A stretch of 36,872 bases of DNA from Kiloniellaceae bacterium (GCA_021776195.1 JAJFGK010000057.1:1-36872), one strand, 5' to 3'. Shown: positions 1-8,493, counted from the stretch's first letter. Numbers and translations are program-made. The notes: a model not told the origin generated them from the sequence alone.

Positions 1-69
1 CGAGCCGTTCAGTGGCAGGCGGACGCCCTGGACGACGGCCACCTGGATAATAGGAGAACACCCGCGTGA
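1..69 (+). CDS. 3' end of an unidentified gene upstream of thiY (partial)
   Basis: Frame 1 is open from the window edge to a TGA at 67-69. Nearly every codon in its first 15 ends in G or C, as in the neighbouring real genes, whereas the competing frame 3 has mostly A/T third positions and stops at 48-50. The visible tail of 22 residues is too short to identify. Its stop overlaps the GTG start of the next gene (GTGA, 66-69), which implies translational coupling. It therefore probably belongs to the same thiamine-precursor operon, perhaps as an ABC transporter subunit or a TenA-like enzyme. That assignment is inference only. Confidence 0.5.
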   Translation, partial: RAVQWQADALDDGHLDNRRTPA

Positions 70-1049
70 GACCCGAAAAATCGCTTTTCGTCCTTCTGCG
101 TCCCCTGGCCTTTGGGTTGTTGACCATTGCGGCGACCCTGGTCCTGCCACTGCAGCCGCTGTCGGCGGCGGAGAAGATGACGGTCATGCTGGACTGGTTC
201 GTCAATCCCGACCACGGTCCCCTGATTATCGCCCGGGACAAGGGCTTCTTCGCCGCCCAGGGCCTGGATGTCGAGCTGGTGGCGCCCGCCGACCCCAACG
301 ATCCGCCCAAGCTGGTGGCCGCCGGCCAGGCCGACGTCGCGGTTTCCTATCAGCCCCAGCTCCACCTGCAAGTCGCCGAAGGCCTGCCCCTGACGCGAAT
401 CGGCACCCTGGTGGCGACGCCCCTGAACAGTCTGGTGGTGCTGGCCGACAGTCCGATCCGCTCGATCGCCGATTTGAAGGGCAAGACGGTCGGGTTTTCG
501 GTCGGCGGCTTCGAGGACGCGCTGCTGACCGCGATGCTGGCGCGCCATGACCTGAGTCTCGACGATATCACGCTGGTCAACGTGAACTTTTCGCTTTCGC
601 CCGCGCTGATCTCGGGGCAGGTCGATGCGGTGATCGGCGCCTTCCGCAACTTCGAGCTCAACCAGATGGACATCGTCGGAAAGCCGGGACGCGCCTTTTA
701 TGTCGAGGAAGAGGGCGTGCCGGCCTATGACGAATTGATCCTGGTGGCCAACAGCGCGGCGCTGGAAAACCCTGCCCTGGGCCGCTTTCTTGCCGCTCTG
801 GAACAGGCCGTCCAGTTCATCGTCAACCATCCCGAGGAGAGCTGGGCGCTCTTCGCCGCCAGCGATCCGTTGCTCGACGACGAGCTCAACAAGCGGGCCT
901 GGCGCGATACCTTGCCTCGCTTTGCACTGCGTCCGGGCGCCCTCGACCGGGCGCGCTACGAGGCCTTCGCCGGCTTCCTCAAGGAGCAGGGCATGATCAA
1001 GACCACGGTGCCGCTGGACAGCTATGCCGTGGAACTGGCACGGGAGTGA
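66..1049 (+). CDS. thiY: ThiY-like ABC transporter substrate-binding protein (thiamine pyrimidine precursor)
   Basis: This 327-residue protein starts at a GTG that overlaps the previous stop. It has an N-terminal signal peptide: a basic start, a hydrophobic core around residues 10-30, and likely cleavage after LSAA. The mature part opens with MTVMLDWFVNPDHGPL, characteristic of the Thi5/NMT1 periplasmic binding family, followed by the IARDKGFF and AAGQADVAVSYQ segments typical of ThiY and SsuA-like proteins. The family binds formylaminopyrimidine or hydroxymethylpyrimidine precursors for salvage into thiamine. The thiO-thiS-thiG-thiE genes directly downstream support this substrate over a sulfonate or nitrate-type ligand. 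Permease and ATPase partners are not visible and may lie upstream of the window. The exact ligand is inferred from context. Confidence 0.82.
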   Translation: MRPEKSLFVLLRPLAFGLLTIAATLVLPLQPLSAAEKMTVMLDWFVNPDHGPLIIARDKGFFAAQGLDVELVAPADPNDPPKLVAAGQADVAVSYQPQLHLQVAEGLPLTRIGTLVATPLNSLVVLADSPIRSIADLKGKTVGFSVGGFEDALLTAMLARHDLSLDDITLVNVNFSLSPALISGQVDAVIGAFRNFELNQMDIVGKPGRAFYVEEEGVPAYDELILVANSAALENPALGRFLAALEQAVQFIVNHPEESWALFAASDPLLDDELNKRAWRDTLPRFALRPGALDRARYEAFAGFLKEQGMIKTTVPLDSYAVELARE

Positions 1050-1091
1050 GGGGAACTTGACCGAGAGGGCCAATATGCCGGGAGCGCCGAT

Positions 1092-2252
1092 ATGATCGTC
1101 ATCGTCGGGGGTGGCCTGGCCGGGCTGGGTATCGGCTGGCGGCTGGTCCAGGCCGGCCGGTCGGTGACCGTCCTCGATCGGGGGCGTGCCGGCCGCGGCG
1201 CGAGCTGGGCGGCGGCGGGTATGCTGGCGCCACAGGTCGAGGCCGAGCCCGGCGAAGAGACCCTCTTGCCGCTGCTGGTCGAGGGCCGCGCGCGCTGGGA
1301 CGGTTTCGCCGCCGAACTGGAGGCCGCCGCGGGTCTGGCCGTCGACTATCGGGGCGAGGGGACCCTGGTGGTCGCGGTCGAGCGCGACGAGGCCGAACGT
1401 CTCGACTTCCTGCATGGTTATCAGCGCGACATGGGCCTGGCGGTCGAGCGTCTCACCGGCCGTGAGGCGCTGCGCCTGGAGCCGCACCTGTCGCGCAAGG
1501 TGACGGCGGCGCTCTACAGTCCGCAGGATCACCAGGTCGACAACCGCAAACTGGTGCTGGCCCTGAAGGCGGCCTTTCTCGCCGGTGGCGGGATCTTGCG
1601 CGAGGACTGTCCGGTCGAGGCGATCGAGATCCAGGGCGGCCGGGTCCGTGGCGTGCGCCTTGCCGACGGACCGATGGCCTGCGCCACCCTGGTGCTGGCC
1701 GCCGGCGCCTGGTCGCGCGAGCTGGCCGGCCTGCCGGAGGAGCTGCGCCCGCCGGTGCGCCCTCTCAAGGGCCAGATGCTGGCGCTTCAGATGGATCCCG
1801 CGGCACCGATTCTGAGCCACGTTCTCTGGGTTCCGAGCGGCTATCTGGTGCCGCGCCACGACGGCCGCTTGTTGATCGGCGGCACGGTCGAGGAGATGGG
1901 CTTCGACGACACCGTCACCGCCGGCGGCGTGATGGACATCTTGTGGAATGCCTGGGAGGCCCTGCCGGGTATCTACGACCTGCCGCTGGTCGAGACCTGG
2001 ACCGGATTTCGCCCGGCGAGCCGCGACGATGCGCCCATCCTGGGGCCGACCGCGGTCGAGGGTCTTATCATGGCCACCGGGCACCATCGCAACGGGGTTC
2101 TCCTGACCCCCTTGACGGCGGACGCGGTCAGCCATTTCATCCTGCATGACGAGCTATTGCCGACAGTGGAAAACTTCACCCTGGCGCGCTTTGCTCCGCC
2201 CACGGGACTCTCCAAGATCGCGACACCACCCAACAAGGCACGGACGGCATGA
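1092..2252 (+). CDS. thiO: Glycine oxidase ThiO
   Basis: A 386-residue FAD-dependent oxidoreductase of the DAO family. It begins MIVIVGGGLAGLGIG, a Rossmann dinucleotide-binding motif at the extreme N-terminus, and continues with the GRGASWAAAGMLAPQ segment typical of ThiO. Near the C-terminus it has TWTGFRPASRDDAPILG and ATGHHRNGVLLTPLTA, also diagnostic of the glycine oxidase subfamily. ThiO oxidises glycine to dehydroglycine, which ThiG uses to build the thiazole ring of thiamine in aerobes lacking ThiH. A GGGAG ribosome-binding site lies about 10 bases upstream of the ATG at 1092. The stop overlaps the thiS start (ATGA at 2249-2252), so the two are translationally coupled. Confidence 0.93.
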   Translation: MIVIVGGGLAGLGIGWRLVQAGRSVTVLDRGRAGRGASWAAAGMLAPQVEAEPGEETLLPLLVEGRARWDGFAAELEAAAGLAVDYRGEGTLVVAVERDEAERLDFLHGYQRDMGLAVERLTGREALRLEPHLSRKVTAALYSPQDHQVDNRKLVLALKAAFLAGGGILREDCPVEAIEIQGGRVRGVRLADGPMACATLVLAAGAWSRELAGLPEELRPPVRPLKGQMLALQMDPAAPILSHVLWVPSGYLVPRHDGRLLIGGTVEEMGFDDTVTAGGVMDILWNAWEALPGIYDLPLVETWTGFRPASRDDAPILGPTAVEGLIMATGHHRNGVLLTPLTADAVSHFILHDELLPTVENFTLARFAPPTGLSKIATPPNKARTA

Positions 2253-2467
2253 CCAGCAGCGAGGCCGCCATCACCGTCAATGGCGAGGCCAGATCCATCG
2301 CCGCACCCGGACTGGCCGATCTTCTACGCGCGGAAGGCCTGGACCCCGATGGCAGGGGCTTTGCGGTCGCGCTCAACGGCGCCGTCCTGCCGCGCCGGGT
2401 CTGGCCGGAAACGACCCTGGCGGCCGGCGACCGGGTCGAGATCGTGACCATGCACAAGGGTGGATAG
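2249..2467 (+). CDS. thiS: Sulfur carrier protein ThiS
   Basis: A 72-residue ubiquitin-fold protein ending in the obligatory Gly-Gly (TMHKGG). That terminus is adenylated by ThiF or MoeB and converted to a thiocarboxylate to donate sulfur to the thiazole ring. The start [19 protein letters not shown] and the internal [13 protein letters not shown] segment match the ThiS beta-grasp pattern. The length is normal for the family. The start codon overlaps the thiO stop, and thiG follows after a 64-base gap. Confidence 0.93.
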   Translation: MTSSEAAITVNGEARSIAAPGLADLLRAEGLDPDGRGFAVALNGAVLPRRVWPETTLAAGDRVEIVTMHKGG

Positions 2468-2531
2468 CGGGTGGCGGATAGAGGGCGGCGGATCATCGAG
2501 GACGGTGGCAGACAAGAAAGGGTCGGGCAGC

Positions 2532-3308
2532 ATGACAGCGGACACCAAGCTTACGATCGCGGGGCGTGAATTCGGCTCGCGGCTTATCATGGGGACATCG
2601 CGCTATCCCAACATGCAGGTCCTGCTCGACGCGTTGGCGGCCGGCGGCACCGAAATGGTCACGGTCTCGGTGCGCCGGGTGTCCCTGGCGGGTGGTCCGG
2701 AGTCGCTCTACGACCTGCTCAAGGGGCGCTATCACCTTCTGCCCAACACCGCGGGCTGCTTCACCGCGCGCGATGCTGTGCTGACCGCGCAGCTGGCGCG
2801 CGAGGCGCTGGAGACCGACTGGGTCAAGCTGGAGGTGATCGGCGACGAGGAGACCCTCTTTCCCGATGTGGAGGAACTGCTGCAGGCGGCCGAAACCCTG
2901 GTCAAGGACGGCTTCGTGGTGCTGCCCTACTGCAACGACGACCCCATCACCTGCCGCAAGCTGGCCGATATCGGCTGTGCCGCCATCATGCCCCTGGGCG
3001 CGCCGATAGGATCGGGAATGGGCCTGCGCAATCCCTACAACCTGCGCATCATTCGCGAGCAGGTCGATCTGCCGATGATCGTCGATGCGGGGGTCGGGAC
3101 CGCGTCCGATACCGCGCTGGCCTTCGAGATCGGCTGTGACGGTATCTTGATGAACACCGCCGTGGCCGGCGCCAGGGACCCGGTCAAGATGGCCCGCGCC
3201 ATGGGTTTGGCGGTGGAGGCCGGGCGACTGGCCTACGAGGCCGGGCGCATCCCCAAACGGCTCTACGCGAAAGCCTCCACCACCTGGCAGGGCATGGTCG
3301 AACCTTGA
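2532..3308 (+). CDS. thiG: Thiazole synthase ThiG
   Basis: A 258-residue TIM-barrel protein that condenses 1-deoxyxylulose-5-phosphate, dehydroglycine and ThiS-thiocarboxylate into the thiamine thiazole. It shows [14 protein letters not shown] near residues 14-27, the Schiff-base lysine in WVKLEVIGD (K99), the [12 protein letters not shown] loop and the [10 protein letters not shown] phosphate-binding segment. The reading frame extends upstream to a GTG at 2460, but the ATG at 2532 gives the family-standard N-terminus and has an AAAGGG-type ribosome-binding site. The TGA stop at 3306-3308 overlaps the TTG start of the next gene. Confidence 0.95.
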   Translation: MTADTKLTIAGREFGSRLIMGTSRYPNMQVLLDALAAGGTEMVTVSVRRVSLAGGPESLYDLLKGRYHLLPNTAGCFTARDAVLTAQLAREALETDWVKLEVIGDEETLFPDVEELLQAAETLVKDGFVVLPYCNDDPITCRKLADIGCAAIMPLGAPIGSGMGLRNPYNLRIIREQVDLPMIVDAGVGTASDTALAFEIGCDGILMNTAVAGARDPVKMARAMGLAVEAGRLAYEAGRIPKRLYAKASTTWQGMVEP

Positions 3309-3958
3309 CCGCGCGGGCCGGACGGCCAAGGGGCAGGCGACACGGGCGGATACCGGGGCGGCTGCTGGTGATCGGCGACCGGCGTCTGGCCGCCGCGCCC
3401 TTACCCAGCCTCGCCGCCGATCTGGCGGCGGCCGGCTGCCCCTGGCTGATGATCCGCGAAAAGGATCTGGGTGTGGCCGACCTGTGCGCGCTGGTCCGGG
3501 ATGTGCGCCACGCCCTGGGCGACCGGCCGATGGCGCTTTCGGTCAATGGCAGGGCGGAGACCCTGCGGGAGGTGGGGCTGCGGAGCCTGCATCTTGCCTC
3601 CCACGGCGATGCCGGCCGGGCCCGAAAGCTGTTGGGGGCCGATGCCCTGATCGGTCAATCGGTGCATGACCTGGCGGAGCTGCGCCGCGCCGAGGCCGGC
3701 GGGGTCGACTATGTTTTGGCCAGTCCAGTCTTCGCGCCGACCAGCAAGAGCGTTTCGCGGCCCACGCTCGGGCTCGAGGGCCTGGGCGCTCTGGCCCGCC
3801 AATCGGCTGTCCCGGTGATCGCGCTGGCCGGTATCACGGCGCAGAACGCGGCATCCTGCCGAAGCGCCGGCGCCGCCGGGGTCGCGGTTCTGGGCGCGGT
3901 GATGGCGGCGGATGAGCCGGCGGCGGCCTGCCGAGCCCTACTGGCGGCAGTTGCGTAG
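3305..3958 (+). CDS. thiE: Thiamine phosphate synthase / TenI-like protein
   Basis: A 217-residue ThiE/TenI-family TIM barrel. Start: TTG at 3305 overlapping the thiG stop (TTGA). Family features include MIREKDL near residue 49, a [17 protein letters not shown] loop matching the phosphate-binding FPTxTK region, and VPVIALAGI followed by [12 protein letters not shown] at the end of the barrel. Thiamine phosphate synthase joins HMP-pyrophosphate and thiazole phosphate; the sister family TenI aromatises the thiazole. Here the usual NDR motif reads SVNGRAE and the GVHLGQ segment reads SLHLAS. The active site therefore departs from classical ThiE, and a TenI-type tautomerase is a real alternative. 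The operon position leaves no doubt about a thiamine role. Confidence 0.8.
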   Translation: MTARAGRPRGRRHGRIPGRLLVIGDRRLAAAPLPSLAADLAAAGCPWLMIREKDLGVADLCALVRDVRHALGDRPMALSVNGRAETLREVGLRSLHLASHGDAGRARKLLGADALIGQSVHDLAELRRAEAGGVDYVLASPVFAPTSKSVSRPTLGLEGLGALARQSAVPVIALAGITAQNAASCRSAGAAGVAVLGAVMAADEPAAACRALLAAVA

Positions 3959-3995
3959 CAGTCTAGATTCTGTTGACAGTTGCTGCACAGGAGGC

Positions 3996-4156
3996 GTCAT
4001 TCTGGAACCCGGTTCGGCTCAAAACTTCGATTTGGCCGGCGAACCGAGGTATCCGGAATCTCGGGCCGACGCCTGATCTCATTTCCGCCAAGATCCCGGA
4101 TCGCTGACTTTCCGTGCCAAATCGAAGATTTGGAGGAAAGTCGCGTCCCGGATGAC
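3996..4156. repeat. Imperfect palindromic intergenic element with nested hairpins
   Basis: The gap between thiE and the next gene holds nested inverted repeats. The outer ends are GTCAT (3996-4000) and ATGAC (4152-4156), with flanking bases that also partly match. CTTCGATTTGG (4025-4035) is perfectly complementary to 4117-4127. An alternative, tighter structure pairs GACTTTCC (4106-4113) with GGAAAGTC (4135-4142), enclosing a second stem CCAAAT/ATTTGG (4117-4122 and 4128-4133). The architecture resembles the dispersed palindromic elements common between alphaproteobacterial genes. No second copy was noticed in this window, so its repeat nature is inferred. Confidence 0.5.
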
Positions 4157-4175
4157 CGCCATTTGTTAAGCGAGC

Positions 4176-4508
4176 CTAGAACCAGTCCAGCTCGATCAAC
4201 ATGGCCAACTCGCCCTCGATCCATGCCAGGGACTTCTTGCCGTGGCGGGGCAGGGGATGGCCCTGGTCCCGAACGTAGCCGACAATCACCTCGATGATAT
4301 CGCGGCTTTCGAGCTGGACCGAGGCGCGGCCGTCCAGCAGCGGCTCGAGCAGAATGATTTCGGCCTCGATCACCGGGCCCTGGCCAACAACGACCGTGGC
4401 CACGTTGCGCGCCGGGACCACGGGCGTCTCGGCCCGGTCAAAATGCGACTTGACCGCGGTCTCGAATTCTTCCGGCGTCAAGACTATCGACCGAAGTTCT
4501 CGTCCCAT
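4176..4508 (-). CDS. Small conserved-looking hypothetical protein
   Basis: A protein of about 110 residues starting MGRELRSIVLTPEEFE at the ATG at 4508-4506. It has a GGAGAG ribosome-binding site about 8 bases upstream on the minus strand. The frame extends 15 codons further upstream, but the internal start reads better. The product is soluble with no signal peptide or membrane segment: a helical N-terminus, a probable beta-rich middle (VATVVVGQGPVIEAEIILLE) and an acidic C-terminal half ending ELDWF. I do not recognise the family. It stands alone on the minus strand between plus-strand genes, with the palindromic element just downstream. Confidence 0.6.
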   Translation of the reverse strand: MGRELRSIVLTPEEFETAVKSHFDRAETPVVPARNVATVVVGQGPVIEAEIILLEPLLDGRASVQLESRDIIEVIVGYVRDQGHPLPRHGKKSLAWIEGELAMLIELDWF

Positions 4509-4778
4509 CTCCGCGCTCTCTCCATACTTTTCGGGGCAGGGTGCCGCTCGCACAAGCGGAATATCCCAATTTTCATGGCCCGTCCAGGTAGCGCCCGGTT
4601 TGCCGCGACGGGCGACCTTTACCCGCCCGCCTGGATCGATAGTCTGTGCCGGACTCGGCAGTGCCGAGACGGGCCTGTGTACTGCTGGATCAGGGTTGCG
4701 CCCTTGTCGCGCCCCCAGGGACGAACGGGGTTAGGAACGAACAGGGCTGATACCTAGGCCGGCGAACTGGAGGATGGC

Positions 4779-4973
4779 ATGCGGTTTCTCTCGGCGCTCT
4801 ATCACGTTAGCATCGTCGTACTGGTCCTGACGCTGATTCTGGGCGTGTTCGGGGTCGTCGTTTATGTCTTGGCGGCGGGACTGCTGGAGTACTTCTTCCA
4901 GGTCGATCTGGGTCTATGGATCGAAGAGACAATCGGGGTGCATCTACGCGAGCTCTTCGACGGTGAGGCATAG
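4779..4973 (+). CDS. Small single-pass membrane protein
   Basis: A 64-residue protein starting at the ATG at 4779, with a clear TGGAGGA ribosome-binding site at 4768-4774. Residues 8-35 are strongly hydrophobic (ISIVVLVLTLILGVFG-like) and would form one membrane helix. The tail DLGLWIEETIGVHLRELFD is amphipathic and acidic. No homologous family is recognised. The good ribosome-binding site and the coherent topology argue for a real gene. Confidence 0.6.
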   Translation: MRFLSALYHVSIVVLVLTLILGVFGVVVYVLAAGLLEYFFQVDLGLWIEETIGVHLRELFDGEA

Positions 4974-5513
4974 AGCCTGTCGAGAACCTTCACAAAGGAT
5001 GTGTGGTCTCGAACAATTCAAATCTAGGTCGATCTGCCCGGTCGGCCATCATCGAGAACTGACGGGCCGGAGGTCAGCCGGGCCAGCCTGGAAGACCCAC
5101 AAGGTTCCGATTCCGCGTTCCCTGGTCCCGTTTCCTGGCTATCCATAGCCCGTTCCGACGTTTGTTGATTTACATCTTCTATTAAAAGTTATTCTCTGAA
5201 TTGATAGTCCCAATCAAGGTCGGTAGTAGTGTATTCGGAGTGTAAAATGTAGCAATTATTATCATTATTTTTTTTTAATAAGAATTGCGGACTTTATTTA
5301 TTTCTATATTATAAGTTAAATGAGATTAATGGTAGTTAAAGGTAACTAGTCGTTCATATTTCATTTTAGCCCTCTGTTAACGGATCCCATCATAAAGTCT
5401 CCTTTCACCGGCCGGTTTCGTCGAGTTTTGCGATCCCGTCCGGACTTTTGGATGACCTGTCCCGATCTTGATGCAGAACAATTCGGTATCGCCGCGGGAC
5501 AACAGCAGATGGG
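4974..5513. other. 540-base intergenic region with AT-rich island
   Basis: No convincing gene lies here. The first part (to about 5160) has ordinary GC-rich composition. From about 5160 to 5400 the sequence becomes strongly A/T-rich, with a run of nine or more T around 5267-5276 and several TTAA and ATTAT words, unlike anything else in the window. An inverted repeat GCAATT (5252-5257) / AATTGC (5283-5288), extended by TTAT/ATAA after one mismatch, flanks the T-run. The island sits upstream of the TPR lipoprotein gene and may hold its promoter, an untranslated RNA or imported DNA. None of these can be distinguished by eye. Confidence 0.6.
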
Positions 5514-6779
5514 ATGCGAACCATGGCTTTGGTGCCTTCGCTCAAGTCGCGAATGAAAACAGCGGCTTCTGTGCTCGCCTTGACGGTTCTGGCCGGTTGT
5601 TCTGGCGTTTCGATGCCGTCGCAGAACACAATGAACCTCTATGGCGCCGACACGCCCGAGGGACAGCGGTCCCGGGTCGATCGCCTGGTGCGCTATTGCG
5701 AGCGGGTCTCGGACTCTGGCGATTACTCCCTGGCCATGGGGCTCTGCACCCGCGCCCACGAGCTCGACCCGACGAATCCTTTGCCGCTCGCGATGCTGGC
5801 GGCCAACTTCAAGGCCACGGGCGACAATGAAAACGCGGCCACGGCATATCAGAAGATCCTGGAGATTCACCCGGAGAATGCCGACACCTACTACCTGCTG
5901 AGCAAGCACTACATGGACATGGGCGATACCGATCGCGCCATGAGCACCTTGATTGCCGCCCTCGAAATCGCGCCGAACGATCCGCGTTTTCACAACGTCA
6001 TCGGCGTGCTGCACGACAAGCAGGGCAATCACCATATGGCGCAGTTTCACTATCGTGAAGCCATGGCCCTCGACCCGACCAACAATTCGGTCGCCAATAA
6101 TCTTGGTCTGTCCCTGGCGCTGACCGGCGACCGCGACGAGGCCATTGCCCTGCTCAACCGCGTTGTGACCGATCCCGACGCCGATCAGGTCAGCCATCAC
6201 AACTTGGCCCTGGCCTATGCCAGCATCGCCAAGGTGGAGACCCCGCCGCAGACTCCCACCGCCATGAGCGACAACGATACCGCGGCGGTCGATGACGAGG
6301 GCGGGTCCGACCCATGGGCGTGGTACTCGCGCGACGACGGTGCGCCGCTCGCGGCGCCGACCGCGGGCCCGGTCACGGAGGCTCCCTTGACCGAAAAGCC
6401 GGTATCGGAGTCGCCGATATCCCTGGCGCCCGCGCCCCGGACACCGGGCGAAAGCCAGAGCCATGTGCCGACCCCGACAGAAATTCCCTTGGACGAGCCG
6501 CGCCGGGCACCGGCCGACCGTACCGCCGAACAGCCCACCGCGACCCTGTTCAACCGTGAAGTGATCGGTGAGGTCAGCCACACCACGGTCCAGGTCGCGG
6601 CTTCGACCGGGCCCGAGAATGGACGGCCCGTGTCCCTGCTGGACGGCGCCATGGCGGCGCACAACGACGGTGTCTGGGACGTGGCCGAAGAGGCCGAATG
6701 GGACGGCCCGCCGTCCTTGAGCAACGAACTGCCCTGGACCAGCCTATCTCTGAGCCGCACGTTGCACGGTGGACGTTAA
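5514..6779 (+). CDS. TPR-repeat lipoprotein, TadD-like
   Basis: A 421-residue secreted protein. The N-terminus has a lipoprotein signal ending in the lipobox LAGC (lipidated Cys at residue 29). Residues about 56-240 form consecutive tetratricopeptide repeats (AANFKATGDNENAATAYQK, LSKHYMDMGDTDRAM, GVLHDKQGNHHMAQFHY, NLGLSLALTGDRDEA). This resembles TadD, the pilotin-like lipoprotein of Tad/Flp pilus secretion, but no other tad gene is present, so the pilus role is only suggested. The remaining 180 residues are Pro/Thr/Glu-rich and probably disordered. Alternative in-frame ATGs exist at 5523 and 5553; all retain the lipobox. The AT-rich island lies upstream and a strong terminator follows. Confidence 0.8.
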   Translation: MRTMALVPSLKSRMKTAASVLALTVLAGCSGVSMPSQNTMNLYGADTPEGQRSRVDRLVRYCERVSDSGDYSLAMGLCTRAHELDPTNPLPLAMLAANFKATGDNENAATAYQKILEIHPENADTYYLLSKHYMDMGDTDRAMSTLIAALEIAPNDPRFHNVIGVLHDKQGNHHMAQFHYREAMALDPTNNSVANNLGLSLALTGDRDEAIALLNRVVTDPDADQVSHHNLALAYASIAKVETPPQTPTAMSDNDTAAVDDEGGSDPWAWYSRDDGAPLAAPTAGPVTEAPLTEKPVSESPISLAPAPRTPGESQSHVPTPTEIPLDEPRRAPADRTAEQPTATLFNREVIGEVSHTTVQVAASTGPENGRPVSLLDGAMAAHNDGVWDVAEEAEWDGPPSLSNELPWTSLSLSRTLHGGR

Positions 6780-6806
6780 AGTCCAAACTTGAGGCGAGAT
6801 GGGGAG

Positions 6807-6838
6807 AGGCCGGGCACCAAAGCCCGGCCTTTTCTTTT
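6807..6838 (+). terminator. Rho-independent terminator of the TPR lipoprotein gene
   Basis: A perfect 9-bp stem, AGGCCGGGC (6807-6815) paired with GCCCGGCCT (6822-6830), has a 6-base loop and is followed directly by TTTCTTTT. It begins 28 bases after the stop of the TPR lipoprotein. The next gene, on the minus strand, ends at 6841, so this also separates convergent transcripts, although no T-run exists in the minus direction. Confidence 0.9.
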
Positions 6839-6840
6839 GT

Positions 6841-8493
6841 CTACTTACTGCAGACGATCTCCTTGAAGCCGTCGCACAAGTATTTGTCGCAAATCCGGTT
6901 GTCGCCCATCATGATCGTGGGGAAGAGGGCCCCGGTGTGGGGCTCCTTTTGCCAGCTCGCCGCGCGGCTGAAGCCCTGGGCGACACACCAGGCCTGGGCC
7001 GCGGGCTGGCCGCATTCGCCATCCACGCGAAAGCAAAAGTTCAAGCGATAGAGGTCATAGGCCGGAAAATCGAAACGTGTACCGCCCTGGGCCACGGGAT
7101 CGGGCTGCGGTTGCTGGCCGAGTGCGACCTGGGTGTCTCCCACGACGACGGCGCCGCCTTGCCCGGAGGATGCCGCCGGCTCGTCGTCGACCGAAGACAC
7201 CGCGCCCTGAAGGGTCGTCGCCTGGCTGGAGCTTTGTCCCGGCTGCACCACCTGGGACGGCAGTTGGGGCACCGCGGCGATGGTGCCACCGGTCGTGTCC
7301 GACTGAGCCGATGTCGAGGCGGCGGCGGGTGCCGGCGGCTTGGCCTTGAAGGCCTCCGGCAATGGGGCGGGCGGCGGGGGCTGCAGCGAGGGTCCGGTGG
7401 GCGCAGGCGGTGCCTGGCTTTCCACCGCGGGCGCAATGGCCGGCGCCGCCACGATCGGTTCGACAATCGCCGTCTCGGTCTCGGTGATGGACGCTGACAG
7501 GCGGTTCAGGAGAGAGGGTGTCGTCGCCGCGTCGGATGTTGGCAGCACCGTGCTCGCGGTAGCATCGGGCTCGACTACGGCGGCGGAAAGAGCGCTTATC
7601 GCGGGGCCCGGCGCGGTCAGATGACGGTCGAATTCCCCGGCCAGATAGGCGACCTGGATCGATCGCGTTGTGTCTTGAAACTCATAGTCCTTCAGCGTGA
7701 AACTCTCCCTGATGCCGTTGCGGCGGGGAAAAGCGACCGACTCGCCGCTGCAATCGGGGCCGGCGAATAGCAGGACCTGCACGCGATGTCTGACGCCTTC
7801 CAGGCGGCGCGCGAAATGCTTGGGCTGCAGAACCGAGAGTTCGCCGCTGCGCTTGAAGCTCGGGGTCTTCTTGCCGGCGCCGGGGCTGCTCGCGGGCGCG
7901 GACACATTCAGACAGTGCAGGCGGCCGGGAGGATCGGCGATGGGCACGAAAAGTCGATTGTACCGGTTGGCCTCCAGGGTCTCTTCGCAGCCCGATGCGA
8001 TCACCAAGCGGCGTTCCAGCAACAGCGCGCCGGGCGGCGGGCCGACCTCGCGGCGAAAGAGGATCATAGATGCGCTGCCCCCCGACGCCAGGGCGGGCTG
8101 CGAGACCGCCTGGTTCGACGGGTTGCCACTCTCGGGAACCGCCAGGGCCGTGCGGCCCTTCCACCAGAGCCTTGGCGCGTCGCTGGTGCCGAGCTTGAGG
8201 CCGCAAACATTGTCCCGGGAGGCGAAATAGGGTTGTTGGAACAAGAGCACGCCGACTTCCGCGCCCAGGCGCAACGACTTGACCCGGCCGGCCAGCGCGT
8301 CGCCGAGATAGGGAACGGAAAGATAAGGGCTGCCGTCGCTCAGCGCCCAGCTTTGCTGGTTGCCGGCAAAGTTCTCCTCGCTGTGGAGGACCACGGCGGT
8401 GGGCGGCACCTCCTGCGCCCGTGCCGTGACGGGCAGTCCGATCCAGACCGCGAGAACAGCCACCCCGGCCAAGAGACCCCTGCATTTCGTCAA
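6841..8493 (-). CDS. Secreted beta/gamma-crystallin-like protein with six-Cys C-terminal domain
   Basis: About 550 residues. The frame is open far upstream, but a TTG at 8493-8491 preceded by GTGGAGG gives a clean signal peptide (CRGLLAGVAVLAVWIGLPV, cleavage after TARA), so this start is chosen. Residues about 33-87 (VVLHSEENFAGNQQSW, then KSLRLGAEVGVLLFQ) and about 237-284 (VQVLLFAGPDCSGESVAF, then TRSIQVAYL) look like beta/gamma-crystallin or I36-inhibitor-like Greek-key units. Residues about 290-470 are a Pro/Ala/Ser/Gln-rich linker. The last 77 residues contain six cysteines (CFRVDGECG, AAQAWC, GDNRIC, YLCDGF, IVC) that may form three disulfides. This tail resembles C-terminal modules of uncharacterised alphaproteobacterial exported proteins. 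Function is unknown; periplasmic or extracellular location is likely. Confidence 0.7.
   Translation of the reverse strand: MTKCRGLLAGVAVLAVWIGLPVTARAQEVPPTAVVLHSEENFAGNQQSWALSDGSPYLSVPYLGDALAGRVKSLRLGAEVGVLLFQQPYFASRDNVCGLKLGTSDAPRLWWKGRTALAVPESGNPSNQAVSQPALASGGSASMILFRREVGPPPGALLLERRLVIASGCEETLEANRYNRLFVPIADPPGRLHCLNVSAPASSPGAGKKTPSFKRSGELSVLQPKHFARRLEGVRHRVQVLLFAGPDCSGESVAFPRRNGIRESFTLKDYEFQDTTRSIQVAYLAGEFDRHLTAPGPAISALSAAVVEPDATASTVLPTSDAATTPSLLNRLSASITETETAIVEPIVAAPAIAPAVESQAPPAPTGPSLQPPPPAPLPEAFKAKPPAPAAASTSAQSDTTGGTIAAVPQLPSQVVQPGQSSSQATTLQGAVSSVDDEPAASSGQGGAVVVGDTQVALGQQPQPDPVAQGGTRFDFPAYDLYRLNFCFRVDGECGQPAAQAWCVAQGFSRAASWQKEPHTGALFPTIMMGDNRICDKYLCDGFKEIVCSK

Noticed and set aside
9..2147. 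Long open frame on the minus strand (over 700 codons) opposite thiY and thiO
   Set aside because: It is antisense to two clearly identified genes. Its Gln/Arg/Gly-rich, motif-free translation is the usual shadow of GC-biased codons.
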